Origin: Verrucomicrobiota bacterium
GTDB taxonomy: Bacteria > Verrucomicrobiota > Verrucomicrobiae > Limisphaerales > UBA11358
NCBI GenBank assembly: GCA_014860005.1
Contig: JACZKP010000156.1
Coordinates: 1 to 64,000, forward strand
Length of the DNA: 64,000 bases
Direction: 5' to 3'
Both the position numbers and the translations under genes were made by a program. The notes below the pieces were generated by a model that searched no databases, had not been told where the DNA came from, and saw only the letters and a program-made list of their open reading frames with translations. Below, one piece after another: positions 6,725-16,120 of the stretch (position 1 is its first letter; every line of letters starts with the position of its first letter).

Positions 6725-9627
6725 AAGCCTGACACAAATCGGTAACTTCCCGATTCAACGACCAGCACCGCGCGATCACCTTCCATGCGCAGGAACTTCA
6801 CCCCGCGCGCCTTGGATAGTGGTTTGCGGCTCTCGGTGATATTCTCTGGGTTGGCAGCCAGCAGGAAAACGGTGGCAGTTGTGTTAGCGGGAATAGTTGT
6901 TTCCAGTTCGAACCGATCACCGGTGCGCCGCCAGTTGCTCACGATGCGGCCATGAATCGAATCGTAATGCGCTTTGACCCAGTGGATCGGTTCGTTCTCA
7001 GGATTGCTGTCTGGCTTGGGCGGTGACGGTCGGATGATGATGCGCTTGTAGCCCAAGCCATCCGTTTCAATGCCGGCCAGGGTCCGGAAACCCCACTCCA
7101 TTACCCCACCAAACGCGTAGTGGCTGAAGCTGTTCATTGAAGCGTTCTGGTCGCCGCCCGCGCCATTGAAGCCGTGCTCCTTCGTGTAACTGTCCCAGCG
7201 CTCCCACACGGTCGTTGCACCATTGACGACTTCGTAACCCCACGAGGGGAATCGGCGACTTTGAAAGAGTCGCACCGCAAGATCGTGGTGATTGTGCGCC
7301 GACAACACGGGCAGAAGCGGCTTCGTGCCAAGGAATCCCGTCGCCATGCGGAAGTCATTTTTCGCGATGCGTTGCGCCAGAGCGTTCGCAACGGTCTTTT
7401 GCACCGACTCCGGCAACAAATTGAATTCGAGTGCCAGGACATGTGCGGTTTGCGTGTTCACCTTCAGCGTGCCGTCGTCATTCAAGTAATCCCGCGCAAA
7501 CTGTTCGGCGATGTTCAAGGACAACTTTGCATAATCATCCGCTTCCCGAGTTTTGCCAATGGCCTGGGCCATCGCCGCCATCAAATCCGCGTCCAGCTTG
7601 AAGTACGCGGCATCAATGAATTCAATCGGCGTCGCTTCGTTTACGTTCAGCCAGTCGCCCCAGGTGTTGCCGTCCTTGCGACCGCGGAAATCCGGCGCGC
7701 GTTGCTTCCGCCAGTTCATGAAACGGGTCATTGAATCCCAATGACGCTCGACGATGCGCGTGTCGCCATAGACATTCCAGATGGTCCACGGACAGATGAT
7801 GCCCGCGTCCGTCCACGCCGTGCCCCAAGTCTGGCCGGGCGCGCCGTGCGCCATCGGGTACGGCGCATAGTCTGGATACGCACCGAAGTCGCGTTGCGCT
7901 TCTTCCACGTCCTCCATCCACTTGGTGAAGAAGGCCGACACGTCGGCGTTGAAGCTTGCAGTGCGCACATAAATCTGCGCGTCGCCCATCCAGCCCAGCC
8001 GCTCGTCGCGTTGCGGACAATCCGTGGGCATCTCGATGAAGTTCGCCCGCTGCGTCCATTGCGTGTTCTTCCAGAACCGCGTCATGACTTCGTCCGAGCA
8101 CGCGAATTCGCCCGTCAGTGGCGTGTCATTGTGAAGGACAATTCCCGTGACCGCATCCAGTCCGGGCTTCGCGGGCAGCCCGGTGATTTCCACGAATTGA
8201 AATCCGTGGTAGGTGAAGCGCGGCATCCAGGTTTCGCCCTTCGGATCACCGCGCAGCGTGTAGTAATCCGTGGCGCGGGCCTTGCGGAGGTTTTCCGTCA
8301 TCAAACGGCCATCGGCATGGAGCATCTCGCCGTAACGGATTTGAAGCTTCGTTCCGGCCGGCCCCTTGACCTTCAGACGGATGACGCCGGCAAAATTCTG
8401 GCCGAGATCAAAGATGTAAACGCCGGGTTTCGGCTCAGTGTGGCGCTGCGCCTTTAGTTCCTGCGTCGCCAGAATCGGCGGTGCGACGTAGGCCTGCAAC
8501 TTGGGTGGTCGTTGAAAGCCTAGCTCGACTTCGCGATTCCCCAGCGTGTCGGAGTAAATCGCTTTGGTGCTGCCGTTGTCCTCGGCGCGGATGGCGCTTT
8601 CCCATTTCCATTCGGGCGAAGCACCCCGCGCGTGCAGCGGGAGCGAAGGCGGAACACACCAGTTCACATCCTCGCGCCGCGCATCGAACGCCTCTCCCAT
8701 GATCAGGTCCGCTTCGCGAATCGGACCGTCCGCGCTCACCTGCCACGTCGCATCCGTGCCGATGATCTCGCGTGAACCGTCGGTGAATTCAATCTCCAGT
8801 TGAGCGAGCAACGCGGGCGTCTTGCCATAAAAATATCGGCCCACCTTGTTCGGCCCGTAACCGACGAGCAATCCATAGCCAACGTAACCGGCATACCAGC
8901 CGTCAGTCACGATGGCGCCGAGGCGGTTCTCACCCTTGCGCACCAACTCAGTCACATCATGCGTGCGATAGTGAACGCGTTTGTGGTAATCCGCCCAGCC
9001 CGGTTCGAAGAAGGCTTCCGTGACTTGTTTTCCGTTCAAATGCAGATCCACAAGGCCCAAAGCTGAAACATAAATCATCGCACGTTTGATCGGTTTGGTT
9101 GCGGCAAAGTCCTTGCGGTAATGGCGGGCGGGCGGCAGGAACAGTGAGTTGCGATCCTTGTGCAGCGGCGCAGTGTCGCGGTAGGAAATCCATTGCGCCT
9201 TCCAATCCTCCGGCTTGAGCAGGCCCATGCTCCATTTGGCCGGTTTGCTCCAGCGCGACGCCTTTCCGTCCTGATTCCATACCTGAATTTTCCAAAAACA
9301 TTCCTGCCCGGACGACAAGGGGCGGCCTGCGTACGCAATCTGGATGCTGGCATCACTGGAGACTTTGCCAGAATCCCAAAGATCGCCTTCACTTGCTGCG
9401 AGCTTCTTCAGCGAAGAAGCGACGAGGATGCGATAGGCGGTTTGTTTCTGACCGCGCTCGTTGGATTCGAGCTGCCATTGCAGGCGCGGCGCGGGCGAAT
9501 CAACGCCCAGGGGATTGGGCAGATATTCGGTGCGCAGGGCGGTTGTTTCCATGGCAGCCACAGATTGACTCAGGGCATGCGCGAGTGAAGCCAGGCCGAG
9601 CAGCAGGATAATTCTCCAGGAAGTCAT
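6721..9627 (-). CDS. Alpha-L-rhamnosidase, GH78, secreted
   Basis: This 968-residue exported enzyme hydrolyses terminal alpha-L-rhamnose. It begins with a signal peptide (MTSWRIILLLGLASLAHALS). Next come an N-terminal Ig-like domain (about 30-135), a rhamnosidase N domain that binds substrate (about 170-330), a concanavalin-like domain, the (alpha/alpha)6 catalytic barrel and a C-terminal beta-domain. The GH78 hallmark TDCPQRDERLGWMGDAQ is intact. By analogy with characterised GH78 enzymes, its first Asp, the Glu of DERLGW and the Trp form the active site, and the Glu of GGVMEWGF near the C-terminus is the probable base. It sits in the rhamnose uptake and isomerisation operon. A perfect inverted repeat directly abuts its start codon, so its translation signals lie inside that repeat. 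Confidence 0.95.
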   Translation of the reverse strand: MTSWRIILLLGLASLAHALSQSVAAMETTALRTEYLPNPLGVDSPAPRLQWQLESNERGQKQTAYRILVASSLKKLAASEGDLWDSGKVSSDASIQIAYAGRPLSSGQECFWKIQVWNQDGKASRWSKPAKWSMGLLKPEDWKAQWISYRDTAPLHKDRNSLFLPPARHYRKDFAATKPIKRAMIYVSALGLVDLHLNGKQVTEAFFEPGWADYHKRVHYRTHDVTELVRKGENRLGAIVTDGWYAGYVGYGLLVGYGPNKVGRYFYGKTPALLAQLEIEFTDGSREIIGTDATWQVSADGPIREADLIMGEAFDARREDVNWCVPPSLPLHARGASPEWKWESAIRAEDNGSTKAIYSDTLGNREVELGFQRPPKLQAYVAPPILATQELKAQRHTEPKPGVYIFDLGQNFAGVIRLKVKGPAGTKLQIRYGEMLHADGRLMTENLRKARATDYYTLRGDPKGETWMPRFTYHGFQFVEITGLPAKPGLDAVTGIVLHNDTPLTGEFACSDEVMTRFWKNTQWTQRANFIEMPTDCPQRDERLGWMGDAQIYVRTASFNADVSAFFTKWMEDVEEAQRDFGAYPDYAPYPMAHGAPGQTWGTAWTDAGIICPWTIWNVYGDTRIVERHWDSMTRFMNWRKQRAPDFRGRKDGNTWGDWLNVNEATPIEFIDAAYFKLDADLMAAMAQAIGKTREADDYAKLSLNIAEQFARDYLNDDGTLKVNTQTAHVLALEFNLLPESVQKTVANALAQRIAKNDFRMATGFLGTKPLLPVLSAHNHHDLAVRLFQSRRFPSWGYEVVNGATTVWERWDSYTKEHGFNGAGGDQNASMNSFSHYAFGGVMEWGFRTLAGIETDGLGYKRIIIRPSPPKPDSNPENEPIHWVKAHYDSIHGRIVSNWRRTGDRFELETTIPANTTATVFLLAANPENITESRKPLSKARGVKFLRMEGDRAVLVVESGSYRFVSGL

Positions 9628-9741
9628 AGGTCAAAATAATGGGGTCAAAATGATGATAGAATATGAATGCCCGCAGTCTGGTATGTCTGGATAAAGATCG
9701 TTCTTTTTGTTTCCATTATTGTGACCCCATTATTTTGACCT
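9628..9741. repeat. 114-bp palindromic element, 20-bp perfect terminal inverted repeats
   Basis: The ends AGGTCAAAATAATGGGGTCA (9628-9647) and its exact complement at 9722-9741 form a 20-bp perfect inverted repeat, with weaker pairing continuing inward. The 74-bp centre is AT-rich and contrasts with the GC-rich neighbours. It carries no reading frame. The AATAATGGGGTCA core resembles ends I associate with small elements mobilised by IS200-like or RAYT transposases; that link is recalled, not shown. The left end touches the ATG of the rhamnosidase gene, and the right end lies six bases from the stop of the GH78-like gene. Confidence 0.9.
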
Positions 9742-9747
9742 CCCGCC

Positions 9748-11520
9748 CTACCTCACCACCTTCACGCCTTTCGGCGCTTTGATCTCGCTCTTGATGCTGC
9801 CGTCCGCACGGCGTTCGTGCCGAACCTGGATTGGCCCATGCGGCGTGGGATACGTGCCTTCGGCCCACTTCAACCGGCCCAATTGCGGCGCGATGCGCAC
9901 GCGCTTGAAGCCCGGCTCCAACGGTTGAATCCCGAGCACATGCTGGCTTAGCCACGCCGTCGGCCCGGAAGCCCAGCCGTGGCAAAGGCTATGCCGAAAA
10001 CCCACGTAGCAATGCGCGCCGCAATCGCCGTGCAAATCTTTCTTGCCGGGCGGCACCAGTTCGTCAATGCGACCGGCGTTGTTGGTCCAACCGAGATCGA
10101 AGTCCTCCCAGAACGTCGTCGCGCCGTAATCCAGCATCGCGCCCCAGTAGGTGCTGATGAAATCCAGCGCGGTGTCGTGATCGCCGGATTTGGCCAGTGC
10201 CTGCAGCACATAGAATCCGTAAAACGTGGAAATGTCGCTCGGGCCGTCGCGCTTCAGCAGAACATTGGCAACCTCCTTCGCGTCACGCGCACCAGCCAGC
10301 GCGAGCAATGCCGCTGGAGACTTCCTCCCGCTCGTTGGCGGATTGTGCTGACGCAGCTTCGCCGAGGTTGTTTCACAGAGTTTTGCAGTTTCCGAGTCAC
10401 CCAACAATTTCGAGAGCCGTGCGCCGCTGTCCATCGTCATAAGGAGCATGGCCTGCAACCCTTCATGGACCGCTTGCTTGTTTTCGAACGTGGGCCAGTC
10501 GAGAAACCTCATGCCATCGAGCTTTTCCGAACCATCGTCGTCTACGAATTTCGCCAGATGCCGGAGCAGCTTCCGCAAATAATCCTTCTGCGCCTCCAGG
10601 TAGGCGCGGTTGCCATGATGCAGCCACCAGTCCTCGTGAATGATCACCCACCACATCGAGTAACTGCTGATGCCGTTCATCCATTCGGTGGGCGGCGTCA
10701 CGTCACGGATGAGATCCATCGAGCGCGGCACAACGTCATCGAAGCCGAATACCGCATTGATGGTGCTGACCTCGGGGTGCATGTCGCCGAGCCAGACGAG
10801 GCGGTCGCGCTTGATGCCATCCCAGAGATACTCCTGCATGTTGAGGTGAACCGTGTAGGCGCCCACCTGCCAGATGCGATTGAGCCGTTCGTCGTCGCAG
10901 CGGAACGAACCGATGTAGGGTAAATCGCGCAACACGAGCACCGCGCGCACCTGGCTCAACGAAACCGGGTGTTTGGGATCAACCGCGTCCAATCGCACAA
11001 ACCGAAAACCACTTGGCCCAACGGTCTTCTTGCCAAGCCACGGCAGGACGACGGTCTGGTCACGCACGGCATGATCGTTCTGCGCGTTCTGCTTGCCGCC
11101 GAGTTCTGCCATGGCCTCAGATGCGGATTCGCCGAATCGCACGCGAACCGGCGCGGGTGTTTGATCCTTGGTCATGGGCGTGAACAACTCGACGTAGCCC
11201 TGTACTTCCACGCCGAAGTCGAGCAGGATGGCTGCGGTGTGATTCGTGGAGGAGGTCAATACACATGGTGGCGAGGGTTCACTGAGGACGGCTTGCCCGG
11301 GCTTGGGCTGAAGCAGATTCACCCCGTGCTCAACCCCCTGCTCGCTCTGCCAGACAATTCGCACCGGTGGCAAAAACCACGAGCGCAACGGTGAAGCTTC
11401 CGCTCCGTCCCGGACATGGGCGGGCAGGCCCGGCGGCAGAGGCGAAGCGTTGGCAGTCACGAACAACAGGCCGACGGCGACCATTAGCAACCGTTGAGCG
11501 CAAGCGATCAGTTTTGACAT
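9748..11520 (-). CDS. GH78-like (alpha-L-rhamnosidase-related) secreted protein
   Basis: This 590-residue protein has a signal peptide (MSKLIACAQRLLMVAVGLLF). It then has a beta-sandwich with rhamnosidase-like strands (ILLDFGVEVQGYVEL, then SGFRFVRLDAV) and an (alpha/alpha)6 barrel starting near LNRIWQVGAYTVHLNMQEYL. The barrel motif DGIKRDRLVWLGDMHPE is the counterpart of the GH78 hallmark but is one residue shorter and lacks the Glu that acts as general acid in typical GH78 enzymes. The C-terminal part (LEPGFKRVRIAPQLGRLKWAEG) is the usual capping beta-domain. The start at 11520 was chosen for the signal peptide; a GTG at 11565 is possible. It probably handles a rhamnose-containing glycan, but substrate and activity are open. 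Confidence 0.8.
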   Translation of the reverse strand: MSKLIACAQRLLMVAVGLLFVTANASPLPPGLPAHVRDGAEASPLRSWFLPPVRIVWQSEQGVEHGVNLLQPKPGQAVLSEPSPPCVLTSSTNHTAAILLDFGVEVQGYVELFTPMTKDQTPAPVRVRFGESASEAMAELGGKQNAQNDHAVRDQTVVLPWLGKKTVGPSGFRFVRLDAVDPKHPVSLSQVRAVLVLRDLPYIGSFRCDDERLNRIWQVGAYTVHLNMQEYLWDGIKRDRLVWLGDMHPEVSTINAVFGFDDVVPRSMDLIRDVTPPTEWMNGISSYSMWWVIIHEDWWLHHGNRAYLEAQKDYLRKLLRHLAKFVDDDGSEKLDGMRFLDWPTFENKQAVHEGLQAMLLMTMDSGARLSKLLGDSETAKLCETTSAKLRQHNPPTSGRKSPAALLALAGARDAKEVANVLLKRDGPSDISTFYGFYVLQALAKSGDHDTALDFISTYWGAMLDYGATTFWEDFDLGWTNNAGRIDELVPPGKKDLHGDCGAHCYVGFRHSLCHGWASGPTAWLSQHVLGIQPLEPGFKRVRIAPQLGRLKWAEGTYPTPHGPIQVRHERRADGSIKSEIKAPKGVKVVR

Positions 11521-11551
11521 AGATTCAGAGATAGAGATCTTCTCAGACGAC

Positions 11552-11740
11552 TTATTGCTCGCCACCCTTCAACCACAAGGGCGCGGTGACAAACCACAGC
11601 AACGCCGAAACCAGCATGATGGTTTTCATCGGTTCAATGGCGAGCGTGTTGCAGAGGAACAAAACCGGCGGAACAATGGTCCCGGCGAGCGCGAGCAAGC
11701 CCAGCACTCGGGCGATTTGCGGAACGGCAGGATGATTCAT
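11552..11740 (-). CDS. Small two-helix membrane protein, 62 aa
   Basis: This short gene starts at an ATG overlapping the TGA of the NCS1 permease (ATGA, 11737-11740), which argues for translational coupling. Its 62 residues contain two hydrophobic helices (VLGLLALAGTIVPPVLFLC and IMLVSALLWFVTAPLWL) and a charged tail KGGEQ. It has no known domain. Small membrane proteins coupled in this way often act as accessory subunits of the transporter upstream, and that is my guess here. The longer frame upstream overlaps the permease and is rejected. Confidence 0.75.
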   Translation of the reverse strand: MNHPAVPQIARVLGLLALAGTIVPPVLFLCNTLAIEPMKTIMLVSALLWFVTAPLWLKGGEQ

Positions 11741-13113
11741 GAGTTCACCTCGCGAGGTTGAGTGAATTTGCTGAACACAATATAAAGCGCGCCACACACC
11801 AGCCAGCATGGCAGTGGCAGGAAGAAGGACGGGATATTCCGCGCCGTGGCAAACCAAAGCGCAATGCCCACCACCGGCAACCACGCCAGCAGCACGGCCA
11901 CGTTGAAACTCAGGCCGCGTTGCGCGGCAGGTTCAGCCTGAATGCCCATGCGCCGCGCCAGAAAATGATCCACCACAATCACCGCGCCAATCGGGGCGAG
12001 GATCGTGCCGTAGATGCCGACAAAATCCAGCAGTTGCATCGCGAAGGCGGGAAACACACTCGCCACGGTGCAGACCGTGCCGGCAATGATCGTGCCCGTG
12101 GTCCGCGCCATCCGGGGAAACATGCCTTGAAATGCCAATCCCGCGCGATAGATCGTGGGATTGGCCGTCGTCCAGCCGGCAATCAACACACACAACAAAC
12201 CGGCCCAACCCACCGCGTCCCACACCATCGGTCCGGGCGGTTTACCCTGCGCTGGATTCACGCCATGCACGCGCACCCAGTAGATCAACAGCAGCGCCGC
12301 GCAAATCCACGCCACGTAATGGCCGAGGAACATTCCCGCGGCCGAAGCCCAGCCGTACTTTGACTTGCGCGCAAAACGCAGCACCGAAAGATCGGACATC
12401 CCGAGATGCATCGCCGAATTGCAGAACCACGAGAAGGCGACCACGCCCCAGAAGCCCATGCGCGAGGCCTGATCCTCGGCTGGTTTGATCAACTCAAACA
12501 GATTCATCGTGCCGAGTTTGCCCAGCACCACGAGCCCGCACGCGAGAAACACCAGAAACATCCACGGCGCCGCGATATGTCCCACGCGCGCCACGAAACC
12601 ATAACCGCGCACCGCCACAAAGGTCATCGCCGTGCCAATCAACACGCACGTCAACACCCAAGCCGGCCCGGTCGGCAACCTGTCGCTAAAGGTAGGCATT
12701 TTGATGCTGTCACCGAACGGCACCCCGACGGCCGTAGCCGAAACGGTAACCATGGCCCCTGCAAGAAAGCAGAACAGCAAGCCGTTGAGGAGATTGTAAA
12801 ACGTGACGAGCTTGCGGCCCGTGATCTTCTCCAACTGATAATAAAGTGTGAGCCGCTTCTGCGTGGCGATCTCCGCCGTGAGAAACCGCCAGGTCAGCAC
12901 CGCCATCAGGTTGCCGAGCAGCAACCCGAAGATAAGATCAAACGCGCTCGCGCCCCACGCCACGAACAGCGGACCGATCATGAATTCCGTGCCCGCGGTG
13001 TGTTCGCCGGCGTACATGCCCCAAAAGGCGGACGCGCCTTTCTGGGATTTCTCCGGTACCGGTTCGCGCTCGAATTCATCACCGGCGTGATGGGTTTGGG
13101 ATTCGTCGCTCAT
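11737..13113 (-). CDS. NCS1-type (purine-cytosine permease-like) transporter
   Basis: This 458-residue protein has about twelve membrane helices. The N-terminal segment SAFWGMYAGEHTAGTEFMIGPLFVAWG and the later FSWFCNSAMHLGMSDLSVLR resemble the nucleobase:cation symporter-1 fold of the cytosine and purine permease family. The first 28 residues are polar and charged, as usual for a cytoplasmic N-terminus. It lies 27 bases downstream of rhaT and overlaps the small membrane protein gene. Its place in a rhamnose operon is unusual, since family members normally import nucleobases, hydantoins or vitamins. It might carry another sugar-linked compound released by the two rhamnosidase-type enzymes; that is inference. 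Confidence 0.8.
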   Translation of the reverse strand: MSDESQTHHAGDEFEREPVPEKSQKGASAFWGMYAGEHTAGTEFMIGPLFVAWGASAFDLIFGLLLGNLMAVLTWRFLTAEIATQKRLTLYYQLEKITGRKLVTFYNLLNGLLFCFLAGAMVTVSATAVGVPFGDSIKMPTFSDRLPTGPAWVLTCVLIGTAMTFVAVRGYGFVARVGHIAAPWMFLVFLACGLVVLGKLGTMNLFELIKPAEDQASRMGFWGVVAFSWFCNSAMHLGMSDLSVLRFARKSKYGWASAAGMFLGHYVAWICAALLLIYWVRVHGVNPAQGKPPGPMVWDAVGWAGLLCVLIAGWTTANPTIYRAGLAFQGMFPRMARTTGTIIAGTVCTVASVFPAFAMQLLDFVGIYGTILAPIGAVIVVDHFLARRMGIQAEPAAQRGLSFNVAVLLAWLPVVGIALWFATARNIPSFFLPLPCWLVCGALYIVFSKFTQPREVNS

Positions 13114-13140
13114 AATAACGATTTGATGAGAGCGTCAGTC

Positions 13141-14310
13141 TCAACTTCCCCCGCTCTTCAAGTACGTTCCGTAGCCAATGATGATCGTGGAGAGAATCAA
13201 TGTGGCAATGCCGGCCGCGATCAAGCCATGTGCTTTCTTGCTGGCGCCTTTCCACTCATGAAGAATCCAGCCCCACATCGTGCTGAAAATGATGATGCTC
13301 GCCATGTGCAGGGTCCAGCTTGCGAAACCGAATTTGCCCATCTGGGTTTCTCCCATGGTGTAGAAGAAAAACTGGAAGTACCACGTCGTGCCAGCCAGCG
13401 CGGAAAACAGGTAATTATTCAATCGCGGCACTTTGAGGTCTGCCGGCGAGGCGTTGGCGGCGGCTTCTGCGGCCGATGTGTGTTCGCCTCCAACCGCCTT
13501 AAACCCGGAGTGCTCCACGCGCACCTGCGAAGCCAGATACTGATAGCCGGTACCATTCTTAAGGTTCAACATCGTACACCAGATGAAGTTCGTGGTGAAG
13601 CCACCCAGCAAGACCACCACCAGCTTGGGCAAGCCGGTCCAAAGCGTGGAAGTGCCCGCTGCCGCTGACGCCTCGCCAATCGGATTGCCCGCCGTCAGCG
13701 CGAAGGAGAAACACGCGCTCATGATGCCCGAAAAAGTGGCGACCAAAATCCCCTTGGTGTAGTTGAACTCCTTGATGACTTTCTTCTTCTCTGCCTCGGG
13801 CATCTCCTTTTCCTTCGTGAACCCCGCCAGCGCCGCGATGCCGATGCCGATCAAGCAAACGAGCACACCGCCCAGCGTGACCTGCCCGGGCGTGGTGGAG
13901 GCAATCTGCACGATCGTTTCCGGCACGGGAATGGTGGGGATGAAGACTTTGAAGATCGGTGGCAGCAACGTCCCGAATGCCGCGCAATAGCCCAGCGCCA
14001 CGCCCATGCCCAGCGACATGCCGAGATAACGCATGGTCAGGCCGAACGTCAGTCCGCCAAAACCCCACATGGCGCCGAAGAAGTAGGTCCACCAGAGCGT
14101 GCTCCACGATTGTTGCCGCAGGACACCAAGCAGATCGTTGGTCATGAACGACGCCAGCACCCACGGACATATAATCCACGAAAAGAAACCGCCCACGAGC
14201 CAGTAGGTTTCCCACGACCATTTTTTAACCCCACGGTAGGGCACATAAAAACTCCCGGAAGCCAGACCGCCCAGCCAGTGGAAGAAAACACCAAGAAAGG
14301 GATTTGCCAT
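13141..14310 (-). CDS. rhaT: L-rhamnose/proton symporter RhaT
   Basis: This 389-residue protein with about ten membrane helices imports L-rhamnose with a proton. The N-terminus (LGVFFHWLGGLASGSFYVPY) and the stretch YFFGAMWGFGGLTFGLTMRY, then GMGVALGYCAAFGTLLPPIF, follow the RhaT pattern closely. Late segments (WYFQFFFYTMGETQMG) also match. It is somewhat longer than the E. coli protein because of a cytoplasmic loop rich in Lys and Glu (about 165-185) and a polar Ala-rich loop near 270-290. It lies 29 bases after rhaA and is evidently in the same operon. RhaT plus the isomerase makes the sugar assignment of this locus firm. Confidence 0.93.
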   Translation of the reverse strand: MANPFLGVFFHWLGGLASGSFYVPYRGVKKWSWETYWLVGGFFSWIICPWVLASFMTNDLLGVLRQQSWSTLWWTYFFGAMWGFGGLTFGLTMRYLGMSLGMGVALGYCAAFGTLLPPIFKVFIPTIPVPETIVQIASTTPGQVTLGGVLVCLIGIGIAALAGFTKEKEMPEAEKKKVIKEFNYTKGILVATFSGIMSACFSFALTAGNPIGEASAAAGTSTLWTGLPKLVVVLLGGFTTNFIWCTMLNLKNGTGYQYLASQVRVEHSGFKAVGGEHTSAAEAAANASPADLKVPRLNNYLFSALAGTTWYFQFFFYTMGETQMGKFGFASWTLHMASIIIFSTMWGWILHEWKGASKKAHGLIAAGIATLILSTIIIGYGTYLKSGGS

Positions 14311-14339
14311 AATCAGTTGGTTGAGAGTGCGAGGTTGGG

Positions 14340-15635
14340 TCAGGTGCGTTGGCTCAATACAGCTTGCTCATAGCGTTTCACCTCCGCCAGCCAGGCATCG
14401 CCAACGGGTGATCCCTGCTTCGCGCAATAGTAATCCCACACGGCGCCAAACGGCAGCACCTTGGCGTCCTCCATTAACGCCAGCCTTGAGGTAAAATCGC
14501 CTTCCGCCTCCAACGCCTTGAGCCGCGCAATCGGCGCCAGCAGCGCCAGCAACAGCGCCTTGATCATGTTGCGCGTGCCGATGACCCACGCCGCCACGCG
14601 ATTGATGCTGGCATCGAAGTAATCCAACCCGATCCGCACGCGACCGAGATGTCCGCCCCAGACAATCTCCTGCGCGATGGCCTCCAATTCATCCGTTAGC
14701 GTCACCACGTGATCGCTGTCCCAACGCACGCCACGGCTGACGTGTAGCGCAATCTCCGGCAGGTAGAGCATCACCGACGAAATCTTGTCCGCGATGCCTT
14801 CCGTCGGATGGTAATGTCCCGCATCGAGGGTCAGCAGGATCTTCCGGCCCACCGCGTAGCCCAGATAAAACTCGTGTGAACCGACCACGTAACTTTCCGA
14901 ACCGATGCCGAACAGTTTCGGCTCGACGGAATCCACGTTGAACTTCGGGTTGAGCTTCTTCTGGAAAACCGCGTCGAGCGATTCCGCCAGCCGTTCGCGC
15001 GGTCCTTGGCGATCCGCGGGCGTGTCCTTCATGCCGTCGGGAATCCAGAGATTTGTGAGACAAGTTTTTCCCAACGCCTTGCCGATGGCCGCGCCGATTT
15101 CCCGACAGCGAATGCCGTGTTCGATCCAGAACTGGCGGATGCCCTTGTTTCGATGCGACAGCGTCATGCCATCGGCAGCCTTGGGATGCGCGAAGTAGGT
15201 TTGATTGAAATCCAGGCCCACGCCAATGGACTTTGCCCAGGCAATCCAATTCCGGAACTGCGCGGCGCTCAATTCATCGCGGTCAACCTTCTTCCGGCCG
15301 GTTTCGGCATAACAGGCGTGAAGGTTGAACCGGTGTTTGCCGGGAATGAGGGAAATCGCCTGCTCGAAATCGGCGCGCAATTCGTCCGGCGTTCGCGCCT
15401 TGCCGGGATAATTGCCCGTGACCGCCAGCCCGCCGCCCAGTTCGTGACCGGCGTTCTCGAATCCGCCCACGTCATCGCCCTGCCAGCAATGAATTGAGAT
15501 GGGGATACGCGCGAGCGTCCGGAGCACCTTGTCGGTATCCACGCCGAGCGCCGCATAGCGTTCGCGCGCGAGTTTGTAAGATTGTTCGATTGGTCTGGTG
15601 GGTGTGCCCATGAGTGGTGATTGGTTAAGCGCCAT
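14340..15635 (-). CDS. rhaA: L-rhamnose isomerase
   Basis: This enzyme converts L-rhamnose to L-rhamnulose in the cytoplasm. The 431-residue sequence matches RhaA over its length: PISIHCWQGDDVGGFE near the start, then GLDFNQTYFAHPKA, a metal-site segment LTLDAGHYHPTEGIADKISS and RWDSDHVV. These are Asp/His-rich segments that should bind the metal cofactor of the TIM barrel. Two starts are possible, ATG at 15635 or ATG at 15611; neither has a clear ribosome binding site. It is the first gene of the rhamnose block. Rhamnulokinase and the aldolase that would follow are not in this window, so they must be encoded elsewhere or replaced by another route. Confidence 0.94.
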   Translation of the reverse strand: MALNQSPLMGTPTRPIEQSYKLARERYAALGVDTDKVLRTLARIPISIHCWQGDDVGGFENAGHELGGGLAVTGNYPGKARTPDELRADFEQAISLIPGKHRFNLHACYAETGRKKVDRDELSAAQFRNWIAWAKSIGVGLDFNQTYFAHPKAADGMTLSHRNKGIRQFWIEHGIRCREIGAAIGKALGKTCLTNLWIPDGMKDTPADRQGPRERLAESLDAVFQKKLNPKFNVDSVEPKLFGIGSESYVVGSHEFYLGYAVGRKILLTLDAGHYHPTEGIADKISSVMLYLPEIALHVSRGVRWDSDHVVTLTDELEAIAQEIVWGGHLGRVRIGLDYFDASINRVAAWVIGTRNMIKALLLALLAPIARLKALEAEGDFTSRLALMEDAKVLPFGAVWDYYCAKQGSPVGDAWLAEVKRYEQAVLSQRT

Positions 15636-16120
15636 TAGCTTTGCCCTGAAACCTGACTTCAAGCCGGGCAGATGTGAGCATTTCAGCGGGCGCGGGCGCA
15701 AGCGAAAACTCGGTCTAAAGGCGTGCTACGATGCGTGGGCAAGCTCACCGATGTTGACTATGCCGTGAGCACGGATTTAAGCTTTGGCCATGACGCGCTC
15801 ACCCGCACCCACCGCACCGCCCGGGTGCTGCGTCTCCGCTGCGGAGTGCGGCACAAGCCCGGAGCGCCGGGAAGAAGGTATGATGACGGTGGAAATACAA
15901 CTACAACCAGACAACCTTTCAGCCGTGCCTGTGCCCGATCCGGGATATGTTTCAGTCTTTTCGCCATGGGGGAACAGATGAACAAAGGATTGCTTTGTGC
16001 ATCGCTTCTGTTGCTGTGCATCACAATGTTGAACTAAACCGCTTCGCGGGGAGTTTTCGGGGCGTCTTCTGAGGATTGTGGGGTTTTCTGAGGAGTTGAG
16101 TTTCCGGAGAGTCAGGGCGT
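15636..16120. other. Intergenic region between rhaA and the IS91-type element
   Basis: About 485 bases without a gene I can support. It should contain the promoter of the rhamnose operon (minus strand) and the left end of the insertion element. Short plus-strand frames exist (for example from 15723) but have no protein-like composition. Several short GC-rich palindromes, such as CTCCGCTGCGGAG near 15833, are visible. Confidence 0.5.

Noticed and set aside
15723..16037. 104-codon frame upstream of the IS91-type element
   Set aside because: Composition is not protein-like and it spans GC palindromes; no ribosome binding site and no motif.
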